From positions 1 to 64,000 of the forward strand of contig JASLGG010000003.1 of NCBI GenBank assembly GCA_030150265.1: 64,000 nucleotides of DNA, read 5' to 3'. Positions 40,119 to 48,946 of the stretch are shown piece by piece. This stretch comes from Protaetiibacter sp. Its GTDB lineage: Bacteria; Actinomycetota; Actinomycetes; Actinomycetales; Microbacteriaceae. Position 1 is the first letter of the stretch, and each line of letters begins with the position of its first letter. Position numbers and translations under genes: made by a program. The notes under the pieces are model-generated. The model was given only the letters and a program-made list of their open reading frames with translations. It was not told where the DNA came from and did no database searches.

Positions 40119-41526
40119 GGTCGCGGCGGCGCGGGCGGCCCTCCGCGAGCGCGCCGGCCTGCGGCGGTTCCGGCGCAGCTGGACGGCGCTCGTGCTGAGC
40201 CTGGCTGTCGCGGCTGCCGCGCTCGGAACGGCGAGCGCGCTGCAGGGACCGCGCGTGTCGTCGGCGAGCCTCAACGCGGCGGCCGCCGTCGAGCGAGCAG
40301 GGCAGCGGCTCGTGATCCGGGCCGATCAGCCGCTGACCGCGGTGGATGCCGCCGATGTCGAGGTCTCGCCGGAGGCAGCCGTCGAGGTCTCGACCGACGG
40401 CGCGCAGCTGACCCTGCGGTTCACGGGGCTGCTGCGCTACGCGACCGAGTACCGGGTGTCGGTCGCGGTACACGGTGCCGCGACGGGCATCGCGGGCCGG
40501 CTCGAGCACAGCTTCGCGACCCCCGACATCGACGTCGACACCCTCGTGCGCCACGGCGAGGGGACGGACGCCCCGGATCGCGTCGTGCGTCAGCCGCTCG
40601 CAGGCTCCGGCGCCGGCACGACGCTGCTCGAGGCGCCGAGGATCCAGGAGTACGCACGCGCCGGATCGCTCGTGGCCGCGGTGGTGCTCGACGCGGAGGG
40701 GCATCCCGGCATCGAGCTCGCCTCCACGGACGACGGGCTCACGACGACCGTGTCCACGCCTCCGGCGCGCACCATCCGACGCCTCGGCGCGAACGCGAGC
40801 GGCGACCTGCTCGGGTTCATCGTCGACGGCGAGGGGGCGGGCGCCACGAGCACCCTCTACCTCCTCGACCTCACCGACGGCTCCTGGGTGCCGCGGGCGG
40901 TCGACGGCCCGGACGGCAGCCCGCTCGCCGCGATGGACTGGCTCATGGTGCCCGGTACCGGATCGCTCGTCGTGCAGGCGCAGGACGAGCAGCTCTATCT
41001 CGTCGACGCGCTCCACCCCGAGACCGCTCCGGCACCGCTCGGGCGCCACACCGAGCTGCGCGGCTTCCTGCCGGGCACGCTCCGGCTCGTGGTCGCCGAT
41101 CCCGACCGCGGCGCGATCGTCGACCTCGCCCAGGGCACCACGACGACCCTCACGCTGCCGGTCGCCGAGCCCGAGCGCGGCCTCTATCCGGACGCCGTCA
41201 CGCTCACCTCCGACGCCTCCTACGCGGCGCTCTACGTCGACCCCATGGGCGCCTCGGATGCAGGCGTGCGCTCGGTGCTCTACGCCGTCAACGCCGCGGG
41301 CACCCGGGAGCTGTTCCGCCCGCCCAACGCCACGAGCCGGATCGGAGCCGTCTGCCTCTCCCCCAACGGCCAGTACCTCGCGGTGGAGCTCGTGCCGGGC
41401 GGGTCGACCGCGGACGGCTATCCGATCCGCATCGGCTGGCGCGACACCACCACCTTCTTCGTCGACGCGCACACCGGCGCCGTGCGGCGGAGCGTGGCGG
41501 GGATGCTCGCCGACTGGTGCCGCTGA
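40108..41526 (+). CDS. Membrane-anchored beta-propeller-like protein
   Basis: The 472-residue protein has a single N-terminal membrane helix (about 25-48, WTALVLSLAVAAAALGTASAL), an Ig-like domain (LVIRADQPLTAVDAADVEVSPEAAVEV...), and a long beta-repeat region that resembles a propeller. No catalytic residues were identified. It overlaps the TIGR03943 stop by 11 bases and is therefore part of the zinc-linked operon. It could present or sense metal outside the cell; the role is unknown. Confidence 0.68.
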   Translation: MSTEVAAARAALRERAGLRRFRRSWTALVLSLAVAAAALGTASALQGPRVSSASLNAAAAVERAGQRLVIRADQPLTAVDAADVEVSPEAAVEVSTDGAQLTLRFTGLLRYATEYRVSVAVHGAATGIAGRLEHSFATPDIDVDTLVRHGEGTDAPDRVVRQPLAGSGAGTTLLEAPRIQEYARAGSLVAAVVLDAEGHPGIELASTDDGLTTTVSTPPARTIRRLGANASGDLLGFIVDGEGAGATSTLYLLDLTDGSWVPRAVDGPDGSPLAAMDWLMVPGTGSLVVQAQDEQLYLVDALHPETAPAPLGRHTELRGFLPGTLRLVVADPDRGAIVDLAQGTTTTLTLPVAEPERGLYPDAVTLTSDASYAALYVDPMGASDAGVRSVLYAVNAAGTRELFRPPNATSRIGAVCLSPNGQYLAVELVPGGSTADGYPIRIGWRDTTTFFVDAHTGAVRRSVAGMLADWCR

Positions 41527-41535
41527 CCGGCGCGC

Positions 41536-42183
41536 TCAGTAGCCGAATTCGCTCCGTACCCAGGACAGCAGCGACGAGCTCTCGCGATCGCAGGTGTCGG
41601 CATCCGGGATGGGCACTCCCAGGAAGTCGAAGCTCACCGCGGCGGTCGTGGGCGCCGAGGTCTCGTGGCCCGGCGTGCTGTCCACCTGGAGAGAGGTCGC
41701 GAAGGCGGGCACGACCTCGTGCGTGCCCTGCACCTCCGCGGGGAGCGCGAAGGAGCCGATGCCGGTGAAGGTGAGGTAGTCGCCGCGACGGGCGTCGACG
41801 TCGACATCGGACGCGCTCTGGAACGCGACCGCGACGTAGGTGCCGTCGACGCCGAGGGCGGAGCCCGACGGGTTGCCGTCGTAGCCGCAGAAGAAGCCCA
41901 TCACCTCGTGGCCGTCGGCGGAGCCGGTGACGAAGAAGTCGTCGTTGTCGACGTCGTCGGCGAGCCACGGGAGGTTCTGGTAGCGCGCCTTCCAGCCCGC
42001 GATCGTGGTGGGTGTCTCGGGAGGGAAGGGATCACCGCCGCCCGTTCCTCCGTTGTCGCCCCGGCCGCCGCCGTCGACCGCGAGACCGGTCGTGGTGGGC
42101 GTCGGAGCCGGGCCGAGACCGCATCCCGCCAGCAGGACGGATGCCGCCGCCGCGAGGACGATTCCGGCGGATCGAGTTCGCAT
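41536..42183 (-). CDS. Lipoprotein of unknown function, 215 aa
   Basis: This lipoprotein has a lipobox (VLLAGCGLG) and a Gly/Pro/Thr-rich stalk. Its folded domain contains WKARYQNLPWLADDVDNDDFFVTGSADGHEVMGFFCGYDG and four cysteines in total, perhaps forming a disulphide. No family recognised. ATG 42183 follows TACCGT (42196-42191) by seven bases, a leaderless layout. Convergent with the propeller gene. Confidence 0.68.
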   Translation of the reverse strand: MRTRSAGIVLAAAASVLLAGCGLGPAPTPTTTGLAVDGGGRGDNGGTGGGDPFPPETPTTIAGWKARYQNLPWLADDVDNDDFFVTGSADGHEVMGFFCGYDGNPSGSALGVDGTYVAVAFQSASDVDVDARRGDYLTFTGIGSFALPAEVQGTHEVVPAFATSLQVDSTPGHETSAPTTAAVSFDFLGVPIPDADTCDRESSSLLSWVRSEFGY

Positions 42184-42268
42184 GCCGCACACGGTATCCG
42201 CCGCCGCGCGTCACGTCACCGGTTCCGGACCCCGGAAACGAGAACTAGGGATGTCGAGCGCGAGCCGC

Positions 42269-44080
42269 TCACTCGGTGATGCCGCAGTAGCCGTAGACCC
42301 GCTGTCCCGCCGCGACGTAGTCCGGATCGGTGAGCACGATGCCCATCCGCCCCGTGCCCACGGTGGTGCCGTCCTCGAGGGCGGCTGCGGTGCGGTAGGT
42401 CTCGACCATGAGGTCGACATCGGGCTGAAGCCGCGCGGGCGCGAGCGGGCGCAGCTCGGTGAGCGTGTCGGCGCGCCTGATGAGCACCGGGGCCAGATCG
42501 CCGTAGATCTCCATCTGCTCCCCGGTCCAGCGATGCAGCTCCCGCAGCCCGTCGCAGAAGGCGTTGGAGTGGGGATCCTCCGACTCGTGCGGCGGGGTCG
42601 GCGGGGGCGTCGGATCCTCGTCGGGGGCGTCGTGGTAGATCACGCGGATGAGCGCCTGGCCGGAGAGAGAGAACACGCCCGAGGCGAACCCCTCGATCTC
42701 GGCCCGGATCTGGGCCGCGATCGGATCGATCACGGTGGCGATGATGCCGCGCACGGTGTCGCCGATCCTGTCCCGGATGGGCGCGGGGATCAGCCCCACG
42801 ATCGCGTCCTTGAGGCCGTTGGTGACACGCTGCTCGGCGCGCCGCAGGAAGTCGGTCACCGCCTTCTGCTCGATCTCGACCGTCACGATGGGGCCGCCCT
42901 CGGCGACGGGACCCTTCGCCTGCTCCTCCGACTCGCGCCCGGTGACGAAGTCGAGGGAGGCGCGGTGGTCGCCCGCGACCACGCCGTCGAGAGCCGCCGG
43001 CACCACGAGCCCCGGCCGGACCGGGGAGTCGTGGATCTGCCAGTGCGCCTTCGCGCCGGGCTGCAGCAGCTCCGGCATCTTCTCGCCGGCGGCGGCGACG
43101 CAGTCCATGAGGAACGGCGGCCAGTCCTTGCTCAACTCGTGCGCCCGCGCGACGAACCGACCCGCGATGTCGGGCTCGGTGCCGACGGCGACCCGGTAGA
43201 TCTGGTTCGGGTCGGGCTCGACGACGAGCTGCTGCCCCTTGAGGTAGCTGATGATCACGCTCGCCGCGCCGAGCCCGGCGGCGACGGTCTTGAGGATCTC
43301 GAAGACGGGGCGGGTCAGGGTGTCGACGACCGCCTGCACGACGCCTCGCGCGAACTCCACGGCGACGTTCCACACCGAGGTGAACACGCCGATCACGGCG
43401 TCGAAGAACCCGCTGCCCGTCGAGACGTCGAGCCGCAGCGCGTCGAAGACGCCCTTGATGGTCGCGGCGAGGAAGCTCGACGCGGTCGAGCACGGGGCGT
43501 CCGCGAGGTCCGCCGAAGCGCCGGCCCGGTGCGCGGATGCCGGCGCCACGGCGAGCGCGCCCGCGGCATCCGGCGCCGGGCCGTCGGCCGCATCCGCCGG
43601 CACCGTGTCGCGGATCAGCCGGCCGAGGTCGCTCGCGAAGAGCGCGAGCACCGCGGCGGGGAACACGGCGTCCGGGATGGAGACGGCGGCCCAGTCGCGC
43701 TCGCCCACCGCGGCACGCGCGACCTCGGCCGCCGTGCCCTCGCCCACGGCCACCCACGCCGCCACGAGGTAGCTGGTGGGCGGCGCGCCCTCGGCCATGG
43801 GGGCGAGCACATCGACGTCGCGCCCCGCGACGCCTCCGCCGAGCGACACCTCCTCGATCATCCGCTCGGCCTGGATGCGCCCGAGCGTCACGCCCGCGTC
43901 GGCGACGACGGCGCTCTCGTCGGCGACGACGGCGATCCCGGCGCGCTGCAGATCGGCGACGCTGATCGTCGGATGCGGCGCAGCCGCGGGGTCCGCACCG
44001 CACGCGGCGAGCGCGAGCGTGGTTACCATGGCGACCATGGCGAGCAGAGGACGGGAGAGCTGCATCGGCGCGAACCTCAT
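42269..44080 (-). CDS. Large lipoprotein of unknown function (603 aa), TetR-linked
   Basis: This 603-residue lipoprotein (LALAACGAD; cysteine near residue 27) has an N-terminal portion with helical repeats and a central segment of amphipathic helices (LLRLDVSTGSGFFDAVIGVFTSV to LIPAPIRDRIGDTVRGIIATVIDPIAAQI). A C-terminal part carries HRWTGEQMEIYGDLAPVLIRRADTLTEL. I cannot assign a function. ATG 44080 lacks an evident ribosome binding site; ATG 44065 has GAGG nine bases upstream. It is divergent from a TetR gene with a dyad between them, so TetR likely represses it. Confidence 0.65.
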   Translation of the reverse strand: MRFAPMQLSRPLLAMVAMVTTLALAACGADPAAAPHPTISVADLQRAGIAVVADESAVVADAGVTLGRIQAERMIEEVSLGGGVAGRDVDVLAPMAEGAPPTSYLVAAWVAVGEGTAAEVARAAVGERDWAAVSIPDAVFPAAVLALFASDLGRLIRDTVPADAADGPAPDAAGALAVAPASAHRAGASADLADAPCSTASSFLAATIKGVFDALRLDVSTGSGFFDAVIGVFTSVWNVAVEFARGVVQAVVDTLTRPVFEILKTVAAGLGAASVIISYLKGQQLVVEPDPNQIYRVAVGTEPDIAGRFVARAHELSKDWPPFLMDCVAAAGEKMPELLQPGAKAHWQIHDSPVRPGLVVPAALDGVVAGDHRASLDFVTGRESEEQAKGPVAEGGPIVTVEIEQKAVTDFLRRAEQRVTNGLKDAIVGLIPAPIRDRIGDTVRGIIATVIDPIAAQIRAEIEGFASGVFSLSGQALIRVIYHDAPDEDPTPPPTPPHESEDPHSNAFCDGLRELHRWTGEQMEIYGDLAPVLIRRADTLTELRPLAPARLQPDVDLMVETYRTAAALEDGTTVGTGRMGIVLTDPDYVAAGQRVYGYCGITE

Positions 44081-44098
44081 CGAACGACGGACCCAGGT

Positions 44099-44117
44099 AA
44101 TAGATCCGGAGTCTATT
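44099..44117. promoter_or_regulatory. TetR-type dyad between divergent genes
   Basis: AATAGATCCGGAGTCTATT is a 19-base near-palindrome (AATAGA/TCTATT arms, TCCGGA core) in the 63-base gap between the large lipoprotein and the TetR gene. Size and symmetry suit a TetR dimer operator. Confidence 0.7.
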
Positions 44118-44143
44118 GATTCGATGCCCGAGCGTCCAGCCCG

Positions 44144-44794
44144 ATGACCGCTCCGAGACGACCGCGCCGCACGAGCTCGCTCCGGCGCGGGGAGGCGGCG
44201 CCCGCCATCCTCGCCGCCGCGGCGCGGCTGTTCGCCGAGCGCGGCTACGCCGCGACCTCGATCGAGGACATCGCCCGGGCGGCCGACGTCGCGCGGCCGA
44301 CGATCTTCGCGGCCGTCGGCACGAAGCCGGTGATCTTCCGCGCCGTGCTCGAGGCGACGGTCGCGGGCGGCGGGCCGCTCGCGCCGAGCGAGCCCGGGGG
44401 GCCTCCGCCGTGGCTCGCCGAGATGCTCGCCATCGACGACCCCGCCGAGCTGCTGCGCGCCTACGCGGGCCAGACCCGCCGCATCGGGGAGTGGATCTCG
44501 GCGCTGTACTGGGCCGCCGAGGTCGCCGCGGAGCAGGATGACGCGGTGCGCGAGCTGTGGGCCGTCGTCGAGGGCGACCGGCTCGCGACGGGTCCGGCCG
44601 TCATCGGCGCGCTCACCCGGATGACGCCGTTGCGCGCCGGATACGACGCGGACTCCGCTGCCGTCGTGCTGACGTCGATCGTGTCGCCCGCGAGCTGGCG
44701 CGCGCTCGTGCGGGATCAGGGCTGGTCGCCCGATCGCTTCGAGCGGTGGGCCGGCGACACGATGTGCCGCCTCCTCCTGGCCGACGACGCGTAG
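44144..44794 (+). CDS. TetR-family transcriptional regulator
   Basis: The 216-residue regulator has the N-terminal TetR helix-turn-helix (APAILAAAARLFAERGYAATSIEDIARAADVARPTIFAAVGTKPVIF) and a C-terminal all-helical ligand domain. It should regulate itself and the divergent lipoprotein through the dyad upstream. The ligand is unknown. The C terminus is convergent with a DUF3817 gene. Confidence 0.9.
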   Translation: MTAPRRPRRTSSLRRGEAAPAILAAAARLFAERGYAATSIEDIARAADVARPTIFAAVGTKPVIFRAVLEATVAGGGPLAPSEPGGPPPWLAEMLAIDDPAELLRAYAGQTRRIGEWISALYWAAEVAAEQDDAVRELWAVVEGDRLATGPAVIGALTRMTPLRAGYDADSAAVVLTSIVSPASWRALVRDQGWSPDRFERWAGDTMCRLLLADDA

Positions 44795-44806
44795 CCGCGC
44801 CCGGGC

Positions 44807-45265
44807 TCAGCGCCCGCCGGGCGGGCCGATGAGCAGCAGCACCGCGAAGAGCACGGCGACAGCGAGCAGGATGAGCAGGCCGAGCACCCAGGGCCGGCGC
44901 AGGAACCAGCGCAGCAGGCCGTCGTACCAGCGGCGGTCGGCGGCATCCGGCTCGCCCGTGCGCCACTCCCCCGCGAGCCGGCCGGTGCGGGCGAGCCAGA
45001 GCTCCGCGGGGATCGTGGCGTAGGGCACGATCGCGCTCACGAGCGCCACCACGATGGGCAGGGGGCGCCAGCGGTTGTTGAGCGCGATGAGCACGGCCGT
45101 GGCGCCGTAGGAGAGGAAGACGAAGCCGTGGATGGCGCCGCCGATCGTCACCGCGATGGCGAGGTCGGTGGTGGCGCGCAGCACGAGGCCGGCGATGAGC
45201 AGGGTCCAGGAGATCGCCTCGGCGATCGCGAGGGCGCGGAACAGGGTCTGAGGGGTGCGGAACAC
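44807..45265 (-). CDS. DUF3817 membrane protein
   Basis: This 152-residue protein has about four membrane helices (ALAIAEAISWTLLIAGLVLRA; LAIAVTIGGAIHGFVFLSYGATAVLIAL; PIVVALVSAIVPYATIP; WVLGLLILLAVAVLFAVLLLIG), typical of DUF3817 proteins found in actinobacteria, with unknown role. GTG 45265 is preceded by TAGGCT (45277-45272) and six bases: a leaderless layout. A palindrome covers that -10. The MarR gene lies 23 bases upstream on the same strand. Confidence 0.8.
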   Translation of the reverse strand: MFRTPQTLFRALAIAEAISWTLLIAGLVLRATTDLAIAVTIGGAIHGFVFLSYGATAVLIALNNRWRPLPIVVALVSAIVPYATIPAELWLARTGRLAGEWRTGEPDAADRRWYDGLLRWFLRRPWVLGLLILLAVAVLFAVLLLIGPPGGR

Positions 45266-45266
45266 A

Positions 45267-45285
45267 CCTTCAGCCTAACTGAAGG
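45267..45285. promoter_or_regulatory. Palindrome over the DUF3817 promoter
   Basis: CCTTCAGCCTAACTGAAGG has seven-base perfect arms and a five-base centre, and its minus-strand centre contains the -10 TAGGCT of the DUF3817 gene. It lies just after the MarR stop. It suits a dimeric MarR-type repressor or a short hairpin; there is no U tract for a terminator. Confidence 0.6.
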
Positions 45286-45288
45286 ATG

Positions 45289-45738
45289 TCACCCTCGCTG
45301 AGGGTCACCTGGGAGCGAGTCCTCGTGCGGCTCCCCCAGCGCCGCGCTCAGCGCCGGCGCAGCGGCCGCGAGCTCGGCGTCGAGCAGCGCCAGCATCCCC
45401 TCCGCATCCGCCAGGGCGCGAGCCCCCGCATCCGTCACCCGCAGCACCGAGGCGGCCCCGGCGTGCGCCGTCGCGTCGGCCACGAAGCCCGCGTCGACGA
45501 GCGCCCGCACCGCCGTGTGCGCCGACTGCACGGTGATCTGCGAGCGCCGCGCGAGCTCCGAGAACGAGATGCCGGGCGTGCCCCGGATGTGGGCGAGCAG
45601 CGCATACCGGCGCGTCGTCAGCCCGATCCCGCGCAGCTCGGCGTCGAGTCGCGCATCCCATGCCGCCGAGATCGTGAGCAGCGTGATCACCGGGCTGAGC
45701 CCGGGGCGCTCCGCCCCTCGCCCGCTCGCCGCCTCCAC
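45289..45738 (-). CDS. MarR-family transcriptional regulator
   Basis: The 149-residue winged-helix protein (WDARLDAELRGIGLTTRRYALLAHIRGTPGISFSELARRSQITVQSAHTAVRALVDAGFV) is MarR-like with no reactive cysteine in the OhrR position. GTG 45738 lies six bases after TAGGCT (45750-45745), leaderless in layout. It likely controls DUF3817 downstream through the dyad between them, and perhaps the nearby sugar locus. Effector unknown. Confidence 0.85.
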   Translation of the reverse strand: MEAASGRGAERPGLSPVITLLTISAAWDARLDAELRGIGLTTRRYALLAHIRGTPGISFSELARRSQITVQSAHTAVRALVDAGFVADATAHAGAASVLRVTDAGARALADAEGMLALLDAELAAAAPALSAALGEPHEDSLPGDPQRG

Positions 45739-45768
45739 ACCGGCAGCCTAGCCTCCGACCACCGGCCC

Positions 45769-48700
45769 CTAGGCGATGCGATCGCCCCTCGCCGCGGGGC
45801 GGTCGAACAGCAGGAGATCGGGCAGCGACGTCGCGAAGTAGTCGACCTCGTCGGCGTCGAGCGACGCCGCGACCGGCGGCGTCGCGCTCACGACGGCCGA
45901 CGCACGCGCATCCGCGGCCTCCTCGGCACGGCCGAGCCGATCGAGCAGCCCCGCGAGGCGCTCGTGCAGCGCCGTGGTGTCCGTCAGCGGATGCCGCACC
46001 TCGCCGATCCCCTCCGGGAGCTCGATCGCGCGGCGCGCATAGCCGGCGGCCGACTCGAGGTCGCCGCGCGCCTCCGCCTCGGTGGAGAGCCGCCCGAGCA
46101 CCTCCTCCCACGCCCGGATCGTCTGCCCCTCGCCGCCCTCCCAGGGCGCGAACCGACGGGATTCCAGGATCGCCAGCGCCTCCAGCCCCCGCCCCTCCTC
46201 GCCCAGCAGCCGGCAGTAGGCCACGGTGAGGTCGTCGCGACGCAGCACCTCCGCGCGCTCGGGATCGAGGAGCGCGAGGCGCTCTCTCGGCCCCGCGCCG
46301 AGCCGAGCCAGCAGCTGATCGCGCTCGTAGAGCAGCCGCGCCGTCGGGTCGAGGGCGAGCGCCCGGTCGTAGAGCTCGCAAGCACGGTCGCCGTCGCCGT
46401 CGAGGTTGACCACCGCGATCGCGGCGTTGCGCGTCGTCACGGCGTCCTCCAGGCCGCGGTCGAGCGCATCCGTCCACAGTCCGAGCGCCTCGCGCTCCCG
46501 GTGCGCGTCGAACAGCAGCATGCCCAGCAGCGCCGCGGCCCGGGTGTCGGCGGGATCGGCGGCCAGGGCCGCCCGGAGCGCGTCGTGGTCGTCCAGACCC
46601 GCGGGGAAGCAGCGGGTGGCGTCGACCGTCCGCGCCGTGCGGCGGGCCTCGCGCGCCTCCTCCGCGTGGCCGAGCACGTCGAGCAGGGCGGCGCGGTGGT
46701 AGCCGGCCATCGGGCGCACCTCGCCCGCCGCGGTCGGGACGGCATCCCCCGCCTCCGCGAGCATCCGCAGCGCCTCCTCGGCGGCGCCCGCCGCGCGCAG
46801 CTCGAGCGCGACGTCGAGCATCGTGCGGCCGTCGGTCGAGGTCGGGCGCCCCGCGAGATGCCGTGCGACCTGATCGAGCGGGTCGCGCGCCAGCCAGCCG
46901 GCGAGGGCCTCGTCGGCCTCCGCCACACGCGCGAGCGCCCGCAGGGCCACGACCCGCACGGTCTCGGCGCGCGAGTCCCCCGGGGTCGCGCCGAGCGCGA
47001 GCAGGCTGCGCCGGAGAGCCTCCCCCCAGGCTCCCGATCGGGCGTCGAGCCGGGCGAGCTCGAGCTGGGCCGCGCCCGCCCAGCGTCCGTCCCAGGCCGC
47101 CTTCGCGAGCGCGTCGCGGGCCGCATCCGTCTCGCCGGCCCGCACGAGCGCGAGCCCCAGCAGGTACGAGGCCTCGCCGTCTCGCGGGTTGCCGTTGCGC
47201 AGCGTGAGCCGCCGCAGCGCCTCCCGGGCATGCACGACCGCCTCGGCGTAGTCGGCCCGGTGGTAGCGGTCGCGGGCGAGGGCCACGCGCGTGCGGGAGT
47301 CGCCGGCGTCGCGCCGCAGCGCCTCCTGCCAGTACGGCTCGGGCGAGCGGCTCGGGTGCCGGTACTGCGCGAGGTGCACGCCCGTGAGGTAGAGCTCCTC
47401 GACGGTCGCGACGTCCTCGGGCGCCGGGGGCGCGGACGCCGTCCAGGGTTCGGCGCCCCGCGACGCGGGGCGGGGGCGCCAGCGGATGAGCTCGGCGTCG
47501 TCCTGCACACGGACCGACACCTCCACCTCCGTGGGCTCCGCCCCGCGCGCGGGGACGTTGAGGAGAAGCGGCTCACCGGGGGCAAGGTCGACCGTCTTCC
47601 GAAGCACCGCACGACCCGCGACCGCGATCTCGACGGTCGCGGCGGGATGACGCGCCGTGACGCACAGGCCCAGCCGGGCCTCGCCGTCGACCACGTCGAG
47701 GCGCACCGCCGCCTCGGTGTTCGCCTGGTGCGCGGGACCCATCCGCTGGATCGGGAACCAGGTCTGCGAGAACGACTTCGTCTCGCCCGGCTCGAGCCAG
47801 GCGAAGTCGGGCTGGTTGTCGGTGTACACGCCCGCCATGAGCTCGACGTAGGGACCGTCGTCGTCGGTGAGCGCGCGGTTCCAGGCGTCGCCGAACGGCG
47901 AGTCCCCCCAGGTCCACAGCTTCTTGCCGGGGGCCACGTGACGATCGGCAACGTGCACGAAGCCCGCCTGCACCCGGTGGTCGTAGCCGCCGAAGAAGTC
48001 GTCGACGGTGTCGGTGACCATGTAGGAGGTCGGCACCGGGATGTTGCGGGAGAAGTCGATCCGGTCCCCGCCGTCCGAGGCCCGGGCGGGATAGTCCACG
48101 CCGTAGTACGGGCGGTCGGCGGCCGGGAACGCGGTGATCGCACGGCGGGCGTGGTCGGCGACGTAGCGCACGTCCGTGGGGAAGAACGCCTGGTAGTCGT
48201 CGTGCACGGCCGCGGCCACATTGGCCCACCAGAGGAACGTCTGGGTCTCGCTCGTGCGGTTGTGCAGCCGCACGACGAGCTCGACGGCCGCCCGATCCGG
48301 GTGCAGCCGCACCCCGTGCATGCCCTTCATGCGCGCGAACGGGTCGTGGTCCGAGCACCACACGGTGACCGAGCCGTCCTCGCCCTCCTCGATCTCCACA
48401 TCGACCGGCAGGTAGGTGGCGGGCCGGTGGTGCTGTGGCCAGTTGAACTCGACGCCGCCCGAGATCCACGGACCGCCGAGCCCCACGAGCGCGGGCTTGA
48501 TCACGTTGTTGCGATAGAAGAAGTCGTGGTCGGCGACCTTGTCGTAGCCGAAGTGGATGCGCCCGCCGAGCTCCGGCAGCACCATGAGCCGCAGCCAGCG
48601 GTTCTCGAGGTGCACCGCCTGCCAGCGCCGAGGCGTCGCCTCACCCTCGACACTGTCCACGAACGGCATCGGATACACCCGCCCGCTCGAGCCCTGGTAG

Positions 48701-48855
48701 ACGCGGCGGTCGAGGAACATCGGGTAGCGATCAGGCTCGCCCGCCGCGTAGGTGCGGATCGTCACGGGCTCGCTCCACGCGATCGCGCCTCCGTCGGCGA
48801 GGCGCTCGGCGAGCGGCGCGGGGGCGGAGGGCAGGGCGATTCGGCGGTGATCCAC
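45769..48855 (-). CDS. DUF5107 protein with C-terminal TPR region
   Basis: The 1028-residue cytoplasmic protein begins HRRIALPSAPAPLAERLADGGAIAWSEPVTIRTY. The DUF5107 domain with aldose-epimerase-like segments (LPELGGRIHFGYDKVADHDFFYRNN, GGVEFNWPQHHRP) runs to about residue 360. A long alanine-rich helical TPR region follows (about 560-1000). DUF5107 proteins are often encoded beside glycoside hydrolases, and a role in sugar handling is likely but unproven. I choose GTG 48855 for homology reasons; the start is uncertain. It is divergent from the AraC gene. Confidence 0.7.
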   Translation of the reverse strand: MDHRRIALPSAPAPLAERLADGGAIAWSEPVTIRTYAAGEPDRYPMFLDRRVYQGSSGRVYPMPFVDSVEGEATPRRWQAVHLENRWLRLMVLPELGGRIHFGYDKVADHDFFYRNNVIKPALVGLGGPWISGGVEFNWPQHHRPATYLPVDVEIEEGEDGSVTVWCSDHDPFARMKGMHGVRLHPDRAAVELVVRLHNRTSETQTFLWWANVAAAVHDDYQAFFPTDVRYVADHARRAITAFPAADRPYYGVDYPARASDGGDRIDFSRNIPVPTSYMVTDTVDDFFGGYDHRVQAGFVHVADRHVAPGKKLWTWGDSPFGDAWNRALTDDDGPYVELMAGVYTDNQPDFAWLEPGETKSFSQTWFPIQRMGPAHQANTEAAVRLDVVDGEARLGLCVTARHPAATVEIAVAGRAVLRKTVDLAPGEPLLLNVPARGAEPTEVEVSVRVQDDAELIRWRPRPASRGAEPWTASAPPAPEDVATVEELYLTGVHLAQYRHPSRSPEPYWQEALRRDAGDSRTRVALARDRYHRADYAEAVVHAREALRRLTLRNGNPRDGEASYLLGLALVRAGETDAARDALAKAAWDGRWAGAAQLELARLDARSGAWGEALRRSLLALGATPGDSRAETVRVVALRALARVAEADEALAGWLARDPLDQVARHLAGRPTSTDGRTMLDVALELRAAGAAEEALRMLAEAGDAVPTAAGEVRPMAGYHRAALLDVLGHAEEAREARRTARTVDATRCFPAGLDDHDALRAALAADPADTRAAALLGMLLFDAHREREALGLWTDALDRGLEDAVTTRNAAIAVVNLDGDGDRACELYDRALALDPTARLLYERDQLLARLGAGPRERLALLDPERAEVLRRDDLTVAYCRLLGEEGRGLEALAILESRRFAPWEGGEGQTIRAWEEVLGRLSTEAEARGDLESAAGYARRAIELPEGIGEVRHPLTDTTALHERLAGLLDRLGRAEEAADARASAVVSATPPVAASLDADEVDYFATSLPDLLLFDRPAARGDRIA

Positions 48856-48946
48856 GTCTCGATCCCATCGCACGCCGCCGCCCGCGGGAATGGCCGAAGA
48901 ACCGAAGCACCTGGACGATTCGACGATGCTGGTGCAGGATGTCGGC
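48856..48946. promoter_or_regulatory. Divergent promoter region, DUF5107 / AraC, with shared element
   Basis: The 91-base region contains CTGGACGATTCG (48911-48922). An 11-of-12 match, CTGGACGATCCG, appears at 58556-58567 between the two GH97 genes. No other clear dyad or -35 was seen. This element may be bound by the AraC regulator encoded next to it. Confidence 0.4.
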
